Source: CAZJNX01 sp964547415
GTDB lineage: Bacteria > Pseudomonadota > Alphaproteobacteria > Rhizobiales > Amorphaceae
Assembly (NCBI GenBank): GCA_964547415.1
Contig: CAZJNX010000079.1
Span: 1-19,941 of the forward strand
DNA: 19,941 nt
Reading direction: 5' to 3'
The notes under the pieces are model-generated. The model saw only the letters and a program-made list of their open reading frames with translations. It did no database searches and was not told the DNA's origin. Below are positions 13,883 to 19,941 of this stretch, piece after piece. The translations under genes and the position numbers were made by a program. Positions within the stretch are counted from its first letter, which is position 1. Every line of letters begins with the position of its first letter.

Positions 13883-14587
13883 ATGACCCGGCTCGCAAAG
13901 GCCTTCGATCCCATCCTCGCGCCGTTCGGCCTGAAGGCGGTGCCGCGCAAGAGCCGGCCCCTCGTCACGCTCCACGGCTGTGCGGGAGGAACCGACGAGG
14001 ACGCCCGCATCCAGCGCCTCCACAACGAGCGCACGCTTGAGCGGGTGTTCGCCGACGAGGCGACGCTGGCCGCGATCGCCAGGGCCCTGCCGCCGCCGCG
14101 CGGGGCGCCCCTGTCCGGCATCTGCCACGGCGCCCGCAACGGCTTGGAGGTCACCTGGTTCCGCGAGCAGCTGGGCGCCGACGTCATCGGCACGGACATC
14201 GCCGAGACGGCCACCCGCTTCCCCCACATGACCGTGTGGGACTTCCACGAGCCGAACCCGGCGTGGGAAGGCCGGTTCGACTTCGTCTACACCAACGCCC
14301 TCGACCAGGCGTTCGACCCGGAGCGCGCCGTCAGGACCTGGACCGGCCAGATGAAGCCTGGCGGGCGCCTGTTCGTGGAGCACACCACCGCCCACGGTCC
14401 GGCCTTCGCATCCGAGATGGACCCGTTCGGCGCCGAGGCGATGGTGATGCCCTATCTGCTGCTGGAGTGGACGCGGGGCCGTGCCGCCGTCGTCGACATC
14501 ATCCGCCCCGGGCACCTCAAGAAGGATGACGAGATCTGGGTCTTCGTCCTGCAGCGGCTCGATCCGGGCCCGGGCGCGGCGGATTGA
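13883..14587 (+). CDS. Class I SAM-dependent methyltransferase, substrate unknown
   Basis: The 234-aa protein has a Rossmann-type methyltransferase fold. The SAM motif region at about 92-116 reads GICHGARNGLEVTWF and then LGADVIGTDIAETA. It is followed by FPHMTVWDFHEP, FDFVYTNALDQAFDP and the post-motif MKPGGRLFVEHT, all typical of this small-molecule or unassigned methyltransferase group. The ATG at 13883 has GGAG nine bases upstream. The frame is open further back through the tRNA region, but that part is not protein-like. Its stop codon overlaps the rlmB start by one base (TGATG), so the two genes are translationally coupled. No substrate can be assigned from sequence. Confidence 0.88.
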   Translation: MTRLAKAFDPILAPFGLKAVPRKSRPLVTLHGCAGGTDEDARIQRLHNERTLERVFADEATLAAIARALPPPRGAPLSGICHGARNGLEVTWFREQLGADVIGTDIAETATRFPHMTVWDFHEPNPAWEGRFDFVYTNALDQAFDPERAVRTWTGQMKPGGRLFVEHTTAHGPAFASEMDPFGAEAMVMPYLLLEWTRGRAAVVDIIRPGHLKKDDEIWVFVLQRLDPGPGAAD

Positions 14588-15336
14588 TGGCGGGCGGCCG
14601 GCCGGGCGGGCGCGCGGCGGAGGACGGCCCGCGCTGGCTCTACGGGCTCCACACGGTGGCCGAGGCGCTCGCCAATCCGCGCCGGCGCTGCCGTCGCCTC
14701 GTCGTCACCCGCAATGCGCTGACGCGCCTTCCGGCCGGCGCCCTCGCCGCCGCGCCCGCGCCGGAGGTGATGGACGTGAAGGCGATCGGCCGCCTCCTGC
14801 CCGCGGGCGCCGTCCACCAGGGCGTCGCGCTCCTCGCCGACCCGCTGCCGGCGCGCGGGCTCGAGGAACTCGGGGAGACCGACCTCGTGCTCCTCCTCGA
14901 CCAGGTGACGGACCCCCACAACGTGGGCGCTATCTTCCGCTCGGCCGCGGCGTTCGCGGCGGGTGCGATCGTCACCACCACCCGCCACAGCCCGCAGGAG
15001 AGCGGGGTGATGGCGAAGGCCGCCTCCGGCGCCCTCGACGTGGTGGACCACGTGGAGGTGACGAACCTCGCCCGCGCCCTGGAGGCGCTCGGCGACCTCG
15101 GCTTCCTGCGCGTCGCCCTCGACAGCGCGGGCGAGACGCCGCTCGAGGCGGTGCCGGCGGCCCGACGGATCGCCCTCGTGCTCGGCGCCGAGGGCAAGGG
15201 CGTGCGGCCGGGTGTGCGCGCGGCGTGCGACGTGACGGCCCGGCTCGACCTGCCGGGGCGGATCGTCTCCCTCAACGTGTCGAACGCGGCGGCCCTTGCC
15301 CTCTACTGCGTGCGTGCCCGTATCGGCACCGCCTGA
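14587..15336 (+). CDS. rlmB: 23S rRNA (guanosine-2'-O-)-methyltransferase RlmB (TrmH/SpoU family)
   Basis: RlmB methylates the ribose of G2251 in 23S rRNA using SAM and folds with the SPOUT knot. All three SpoU motifs are visible in the 249 residues: motif 1 DPHNVGAIFRSAAAF (109-123), motif 2 LVLGAEGKGVRPG (198-209) and motif 3 IVSLNVSNAAALALY (227-241). The N-terminal substrate-binding domain begins WLYGLHTVAEAL (18-29), the usual GxHaVxeAL. The TTG at 14584 is possible, but ATG 14587 overlaps the upstream stop codon and is preferred. RlmB and tRNA-Tyr are often neighbours in alphaproteobacteria, which supports reading this part as core chromosome. Confidence 0.9.
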   Translation: MAGGRPGGRAAEDGPRWLYGLHTVAEALANPRRRCRRLVVTRNALTRLPAGALAAAPAPEVMDVKAIGRLLPAGAVHQGVALLADPLPARGLEELGETDLVLLLDQVTDPHNVGAIFRSAAAFAAGAIVTTTRHSPQESGVMAKAASGALDVVDHVEVTNLARALEALGDLGFLRVALDSAGETPLEAVPAARRIALVLGAEGKGVRPGVRAACDVTARLDLPGRIVSLNVSNAAALALYCVRARIGTA

Positions 15337-15677
15337 CCCGCGACGGGCGCCGCGTCGATCGACGCCGACGCGGCGTGGATCGCTCTCAACGCTCGTTCGC
15401 GGGCTTCCTGCGGTCGTCGATCGGCGCTGCATGTCCTGCGATCGACGACGTGCTCATGGACAAGGCGCGCGGCGAGGTCCTCGACCGCGGCGCAGACGAC
15501 ACGGTCGCCGGCGGCGAGGACCAGGTCTGCGATGTGGCTGCGCTCGCGTTCGCGCGTGCGATCGCGGCCACCGCGTCGATCCGGCCGAGGGAAGACCAGG
15601 TCCGCTCCGCTCCTCGCCCGGCGACCGGACGTCGGGTGTCCGCCACGTGGATGCGTCCGGCCGGAACGCCGGCGACT
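15337..15677. other. Intergenic region between convergent rlmB and xdhC, rich in dyads
   Basis: No credible gene is present; one minus-strand frame is open and mildly protein-like (DLVLAAGDRVVCAAVEDLAA) but has no start and no family. Just after the rlmB stop lie the arms CGCCGCGTC (15348-15356) and GACGCGGCG (15367-15375), overlapping the palindrome GCGTCGATCGACGC (15352-15365). A second perfect inverted repeat, GTCGTCGATCG (15413-15423) and CGATCGACGAC (15439-15449), follows. They could form a bidirectional termination zone, but there is no T-run. Confidence 0.5.
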
Positions 15678-16613
15678 TCATCCCCTCGCGCGCGCGGCCG
15701 GGGCGTCGCCGTCCCGACCGACCCGGGCCGCCGCGTCCTCGGCGAGGAGCTGCGCCGCGGTGGCGGCGGCGATCACCGCCGGGTCCTTGCCGGGGATGCC
15801 GGGAAGGCCGATGGGGCAGACGAGGCGGGCGATCGCCTCACCCGGAAGGCCCCGCCCGGCGAGGCGGCGGGCGAACAGGGCCCGCTTGGTGGCCGAGCCG
15901 ATGAGGCCGAGGAAGCCGAAGGCGTTCCGGTCGAGGACCGCCGCCACGATCTCGAGGTCGAGGGCGTGGCTGTGGGTCATGACGAGGTGGAAGGCGTCTT
16001 CCGGCGCCCACTTCGCCTCGGCTTCCGGCAGCGGCGTCAGCACGGTCGAAACACCCGCCGGCGCGTCCTCCAGGTACCCGTCCGGCCGGCTGTCGACCCA
16101 GCGCACGGCGAAGGGGAGGGGGGCGAGGGCCGCGACGAGCGCCCGGCCCACGTGGCCGCCGCCGTGGACGATGACCGTGCGCGGCGGCGGCGCCACGGCG
16201 ACGACCGGCCCGCCCTCCCACAGGGCGAGCGGTCCCGTGGCCCGAAGGCGGGGAAGGTCGTCCCGGGTGAACGGGGCGATGGCGACGTCCATGGTCCCGC
16301 CGCAGCACTGGTCGAGGATCGGGTTGAGGCGGAAGCGCTCGATCCGCCCGGCCGGCGCGGGGTCCGTCAAGATGGCGCGGGCGGCGGCCATCGCCGCGTG
16401 CTCGGCCGACCCGCCGCCGATGGTGCCGGACGCCTCCGCCGCGCCGACGGCCATCGCCGCCCCCCTCTCCCGGGGGGTGGAGCCCGCCGCCGCCACGATG
16501 ACGACGAGCATCGCCCGGCCCTCCCGCCCGATGCGCTCGGCGAGGGCATCGATCGCCGCCCGGCGCACCCGTGCGGGCGGCGGGGAGCCGTCCGCGCTCT
16601 TCAGGCGGGCCAT
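15678..16613 (-). CDS. xdhC: Xanthine dehydrogenase accessory protein XdhC
   Basis: XdhC binds molybdenum cofactor, helps add its sulfur ligand and hands it to the XdhB subunit. The 311-aa protein has the XdhC/CoxI N-terminal domain (VIVAAAGSTPRERGAAM at about 38-54, then GTIGGGSAE) and the conserved cysteine motif LDQCCGGTMDVAI. A C-terminal Rossmann domain begins VIVHGGGHVGRAL and continues with VMTHSHALDLEI and FLGLIGSATKRALF, all family signatures. ATG 16613 overlaps the end of xdhB by 13 bases, so the two are coupled. It is the last gene of an xdhA-xdhB-xdhC operon. The C-terminus (GIPGKDPAVIAAATAAQLL) is complete. Confidence 0.94.
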   Translation of the reverse strand: MARLKSADGSPPPARVRRAAIDALAERIGREGRAMLVVIVAAAGSTPRERGAAMAVGAAEASGTIGGGSAEHAAMAAARAILTDPAPAGRIERFRLNPILDQCCGGTMDVAIAPFTRDDLPRLRATGPLALWEGGPVVAVAPPPRTVIVHGGGHVGRALVAALAPLPFAVRWVDSRPDGYLEDAPAGVSTVLTPLPEAEAKWAPEDAFHLVMTHSHALDLEIVAAVLDRNAFGFLGLIGSATKRALFARRLAGRGLPGEAIARLVCPIGLPGIPGKDPAVIAAATAAQLLAEDAAARVGRDGDAPAARARG

Positions 16614-19015
16614 GGCGGCGCGCCGCGGACGCGGTCGATGGCGGCGAGCACCCGCTCGGGCGTCGCGGGCGCGTCGAGGGCGGGATACGCGCCGTAGCCG
16701 CCCGCCGCCCACACCGCGTCGGAGATGGCGAGGAAGGCGGAGGTGGCGAGCATGAGCGGCGGCTCGCCCACCGCCTTGGAGCGGCGGATGGTGAGCTCGC
16801 GGTTCATGCCCTTGTCCCACAGGCGCATCCTGAGGTCGATCGGCCGGTCCGAGCACGCCGGGATCTTGTAGGTCGACGGGGCGTGGGTGCGAAGGCGCCC
16901 CGCCTCGTCCCAGACGAGCTCCTCGGTGATCAGCCAGCCGCAGCCCTGGACGAAGCCGCCCTCCACCTGCCCGAGGTCGATCGCGGGGTTCAGCGAGCGG
17001 CCGACGTCGTGGAGGATGTCGACCCTCAGGATCCGGCTCTCGCCGGTGAGGGTGTCGACGGCGACCTCCGAGACGGCCGCCCCGTAGGCGAAATAGTAGA
17101 ACGGCCGGCCGCGCCCCGCCTCCCGGTCCCAGTGGATCTTCGGGGTCGCGTAGAAGCCGGTGGCGGACAGGGACACGCGGGCGAGGAAGGCGGCCTTCGC
17201 GAGGTCGGCGAAGGACATCTCGCGCGGCCCGACCCGCACCCGGCCAGGCAGGAAGGCGACCTCGTCCTCGCTGACGCTCCAATGGGTCGCCGCGAAGGCG
17301 GCGAGGCGGGCCTTCAGCGTGTCGCAGGCGGCCTTCACCGCCATCCCGTTCATGTCGGAGCCGGAGGAGGCGGCGGTGGGCGCCGTGTTGGGCACCTTGT
17401 CGGTGCGGGTCGCGGTGATCTTCACCCGGTCGAGGTCGACGCCGAGCTCGGAGGCGGCGACCTGGGCGACCTTCCGGTAAAGGCCCTGGCCCATCTCGAT
17501 GCCGCCGTGGTTCAGCATCACCGACCCGTCCTGGTAGACGTGGACGAGGGCGCCCGCCTGGTTGAGGAAGGTGGTCGTGAAGGAGATGCCGAACTTCACC
17601 GGCGTCAGCGCGATCCCCTTCTTGATGACCGGGCTCGTTTCGTTGAAGGCGCGGACGGCGGCGCGACGGGCGGCATAGTCGCAGGACGCGGCGAGCTCGT
17701 CCATGATCTCGCCGATCACGCAGTCCTCGACCCGCATGTGGTAGTGGGTGGTCGCCCGCGTGCCGGGGCCGCCGGGCGCCTCGTAGACGTTGAGGCGGCG
17801 CACCTCCGCCGGGTCGCGGCCGACGGCGTGGGCCACGTGGTCGATCACCCGCTCGATGGAAAGGACCCCCTGCGGCCCGCCGAAGCCGCGGAAGGCGGTG
17901 TTCGACACCGTGTTGGTCCGGCAGCGGTAGGAGATCACCTCGGCGGCGGGCAGGTAATAGGCGTTGTCGGCGTGGAACATGGTCCGGTCGCACACGGCCC
18001 GCGACAGGTCGAGGGACCAGCCGCAGCGCGCCTTCTGCACGAAGCGCACGCCGAGGAGGCGGCCCTCCGGGTCGAAGCCGGCCTCGTAGTCGATGACGAA
18101 GTCGTGGCGCTTGCCGGTCGCCACCATGTCCTCGTCCCGGTCGAGGCGCAGCTTCGCCGGCCGGCCGGTGGCCCGCGCGGCGAGGGCCGCGGCGGCCGCG
18201 ACCGGGTTCGCCTGGCTCTCCTTGCCGCCGAAGCCGCCGCCGAGGCGCCGCACCTCCACCGTCACCGAGTGGGCCGGCACGCCGAGCACCCGCGCCACCA
18301 CCAGCTGGCACTCCGACGGGTGCTGGTTGGACGAGACGACGTGCATGTCCTCGTCCTCGCCCGGCGTCGCCACCGCCACCTGGCCCTCGAGGTAGAACAT
18401 CTCCTGCCCGCCGATGGCGACGGAGCCCGAAACGCGGCCGGGCGCGGCGTCGATCGCCGCCCGCGCGTCGCCCCGCGCCATCCGGTACGGCGGCTCGAAC
18501 AGGCTCCCCGCGGCGATCGCCTCGTCCACGGTCAGGATCGCGGGCAGCGGCTCCTCCTCCACCACCGCCAGGCGCGCGGCCGCCCGCGCCGCGTGGAAGC
18601 TCTCCGCCACCACGAGGAACAGGGGCTGACCCGCGAACCGGACCTCGCCGCCGTGGCGCGCGGAGGCGGCGAGGAGCGGCTCGTCGTGGACGACGGGGCC
18701 CGTGTCGTTCTCGCCCGGCACGTCGTCGGCCGTCAGCACCGCCACCACGCCGGGGGCGGCGCGCACGGCCGACAGGTCGATGCGGGCGATGCGCGCCCGC
18801 GCCGAGCGCGACAGGCCGAGGGCGCAGTGGACGAGGCCGGGCGGCTCGGGGATGTCGTCCGCGTAAGGGGCGCGGCCGGCGACGTGCTTTTCCGCCGAAT
18901 CGTGGGGGACCGGCTGGTGCACGCCGCCCTTCACGCCCGCGGGAGCCGGGGCGGACGGCGCCTCCCCGCGCGGGGGCCCGGCTTCCCGGGCGGGGGCGAA
19001 CGGAGCCTCGTCCAT
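16601..19015 (-). CDS. xdhB: Xanthine dehydrogenase molybdopterin-binding subunit XdhB
   Basis: This is the large catalytic subunit, which oxidises hypoxanthine to xanthine and urate in purine breakdown. The 804-aa protein shows all main motifs: KHVAGRAPYADDIPEP at the start of the first domain, GGQEMFYLEGQ, RRLGGGFGGKES, TAFRGFGGPQG, HGGIEMGQGL and VKITATRTDKVPNTAPTAAS. The catalytic Glu is in KAVGEPPLMLA (about E751). Length matches the family except for a Pro/Ala/Glu-rich N-terminal extension of about 30 residues. ATG 19015 has GGAGG six bases upstream and follows the xdhA stop by 12 bases, so the genes form one operon. Confidence 0.96.
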   Translation of the reverse strand: MDEAPFAPAREAGPPRGEAPSAPAPAGVKGGVHQPVPHDSAEKHVAGRAPYADDIPEPPGLVHCALGLSRSARARIARIDLSAVRAAPGVVAVLTADDVPGENDTGPVVHDEPLLAASARHGGEVRFAGQPLFLVVAESFHAARAAARLAVVEEEPLPAILTVDEAIAAGSLFEPPYRMARGDARAAIDAAPGRVSGSVAIGGQEMFYLEGQVAVATPGEDEDMHVVSSNQHPSECQLVVARVLGVPAHSVTVEVRRLGGGFGGKESQANPVAAAAALAARATGRPAKLRLDRDEDMVATGKRHDFVIDYEAGFDPEGRLLGVRFVQKARCGWSLDLSRAVCDRTMFHADNAYYLPAAEVISYRCRTNTVSNTAFRGFGGPQGVLSIERVIDHVAHAVGRDPAEVRRLNVYEAPGGPGTRATTHYHMRVEDCVIGEIMDELAASCDYAARRAAVRAFNETSPVIKKGIALTPVKFGISFTTTFLNQAGALVHVYQDGSVMLNHGGIEMGQGLYRKVAQVAASELGVDLDRVKITATRTDKVPNTAPTAASSGSDMNGMAVKAACDTLKARLAAFAATHWSVSEDEVAFLPGRVRVGPREMSFADLAKAAFLARVSLSATGFYATPKIHWDREAGRGRPFYYFAYGAAVSEVAVDTLTGESRILRVDILHDVGRSLNPAIDLGQVEGGFVQGCGWLITEELVWDEAGRLRTHAPSTYKIPACSDRPIDLRMRLWDKGMNRELTIRRSKAVGEPPLMLATSAFLAISDAVWAAGGYGAYPALDAPATPERVLAAIDRVRGAPPWPA

Positions 19016-19027
19016 CTCCGGCCTCCT

Positions 19028-19941
19028 TCAGGCGAGGGCCTTGGCTGCGGCCGGACCGGCGAGCCGGGTCGGCACCGCCGGGTCCGCGAGCTCGATCCGC
19101 GCGCGTTCGATCAGGTTGCCCGCAACGCGCATCCGGTAGCCCGCCGAGGCCCTGAGGTCCGAGATCGGGGCGAGGTCCCGTTCGAGCGCGGCGCGGGCGG
19201 CCTCGACGGCGGCCGCGTCGAAGGGCCGGCCGAGGAGGGCCCGCTCGGCGGCGCGCGCGCGGGCGGGCGTCGGGCCGGTGCCGCCGAAGGCGAGCCGCGC
19301 CGCCGTCACCACGCCGCCGCGGATGGTGAGGGCGATGGCGGCGAGGACGGCCGTGATGTCNNNNNNNNNNGTGATGTCGCTGTCGAAGCGCTTCGACACC
19401 TTGTAGCAGCGGAAGGCATCGTCGGGGCCCGGCAGCGGCAGGCGCACCGCCTCCACGAACTCGCCCGGCCGCCGGTCCTGCTTGCCGTAGGCGATGAAGA
19501 AGTCCTCCAGCGGGATCTCCCGCCGCGCCGTCCGGTGGCGCAGGCGCACGGTGGCCCCGGCGGCGATCAGCGCGGGCGCCCAGTCCCCGATGGGCGAGCC
19601 GTTGGCGATGTTGCCGCCGATGGTCCCCGAGGAGCGCACCTGCCGCCCGCCGAAGCGGCGCAGGAGCTCCCCCATGTCGGGATAGAAGGGCGCGACCGCC
19701 GCCCGCGCCGCCTCGTTGAGCGCCCCCGCCCCGATGACCAGCGCGTCTCCCTCCCGCCGGATGGCGGCGAGCTCGGCGCAGCGACCGGTGTGGACGATGG
19801 TCTCGGGGTCGAAGCCGCGCTTGGTGACCCACAGGCCGACGTCCGTGGCGCCGGACAGGATGGTGGCGTCCGGGTGTTCGGCGATGGCGTCGGCGAGGTC
19901 GTCGAGGCGGGCGGCGGCGATGAAGCGCCGCAGGGCCTCTG
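19028..19941 (-). CDS. xdhA: Xanthine dehydrogenase small subunit XdhA, FAD-domain part (5' end off window, internal assembly gap)
   Basis: This part of XdhA covers the FAD-binding and C-terminal domains; the N-terminal 2Fe-2S domains lie beyond the window. In order it shows LSGATDVGLWVTKRG, SSGTIGGNIANGSPIGDWAP (the FAD motif), FIAYGKQDRRPGEFVE, YKVSKRFDSDI and a C-terminal domain (AARLAFGGTGPTPARA). XdhA passes electrons from the molybdenum centre through iron-sulfur clusters to FAD and NAD. The frame continues from the stop at 19028 to the window edge. The 10 Ns sit in frame inside the gene, and the flanking sequence suggests that no residues are really missing there. Confidence 0.93.
   Translation of the reverse strand, partial: EALRRFIAAARLDDLADAIAEHPDATILSGATDVGLWVTKRGFDPETIVHTGRCAELAAIRREGDALVIGAGALNEAARAAVAPFYPDMGELLRRFGGRQVRSSGTIGGNIANGSPIGDWAPALIAAGATVRLRHRTARREIPLEDFFIAYGKQDRRPGEFVEAVRLPLPGPDDAFRCYKVSKRFDSDIXXXXDITAVLAAIALTIRGGVVTAARLAFGGTGPTPARARAAERALLGRPFDAAAVEAARAALERDLAPISDLRASAGYRMRVAGNLIERARIELADPAVPTRLAGPAAAKALA
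19361..19370. other. Assembly gap (10 Ns) with overlapping flanks
   Basis: The eight bases before the gap (GTGATGTC, 19353-19360) are the same as the eight after it (19371-19378). Removing the Ns and one copy deletes 18 bases, keeps the xdhA frame and gives KRFDSDITAVLAA, the normal family sequence. Confidence 0.9.

Noticed and set aside
15678..19832. Minus-strand ORF of nearly 1400 codons
   Set aside because: Only its last 311 codons are real (xdhC). The rest is an out-of-frame shadow of xdhB and xdhA that stays open because stop codons are rare in this GC-rich DNA.
1..19941. CRISPR arrays, rRNA genes and riboswitches
   Set aside because: No regularly spaced repeats and no recognisable rRNA or riboswitch core were seen on either strand.

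Overview
This is a very GC-rich window from a draft assembly (10 Ns at 19361-19370). Gene content, codon use and family resemblance point to an alphaproteobacterium, most likely Hyphomicrobiales or Rhodobacterales. The order is inferred from family resemblance only.

Layout. 1-604: end of a GNAT acetyltransferase gene, followed by a decayed IS110 transposase (677-1006). 1350-6533, minus strand: a type I secretion operon in the order RTX protein, ABC exporter, HlyD-type adaptor; no TolC-type outer-membrane partner is visible. 6871-12204: an accessory block with a 101-aa orphan protein, a 365-aa orphan protein, a plus-strand LuxR-type regulator with a degenerate receiver domain, and a 300-aa von Willebrand factor A (vWA) protein. 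The 101-aa and vWA proteins share an N-terminal module, and 156 bp of it are identical at the DNA level. 12640-13480: relics of an IS3-family and an IS256-family transposase. 13607-13691: tRNA-Tyr(GTA), minus strand, with its 3' end facing the accessory block. 13883-15336: a class I SAM methyltransferase and RlmB, overlapping by one base. 15678-19941, minus strand: xdhA (5' end off the window), xdhB and xdhC for xanthine dehydrogenase.

How the parts may work together. The RTX protein is a clear type I substrate. The vWA protein and the 365-aa orphan have no signal peptide, are acidic and poor in cysteine, and end in tails resembling the RTX tail (Asp, then Ile/Val-Pro, then hydrophobic residues and Ala). 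I infer a small secreted or surface cohort, with the LuxR-type protein as candidate regulator. The cluster lies between transposase relics and next to the 3' end of a tRNA gene, as genomic islands often do, but I found no integrase and no att repeat. The tRNA, methyltransferase, rlmB and xdh genes look like ordinary chromosomal backbone.
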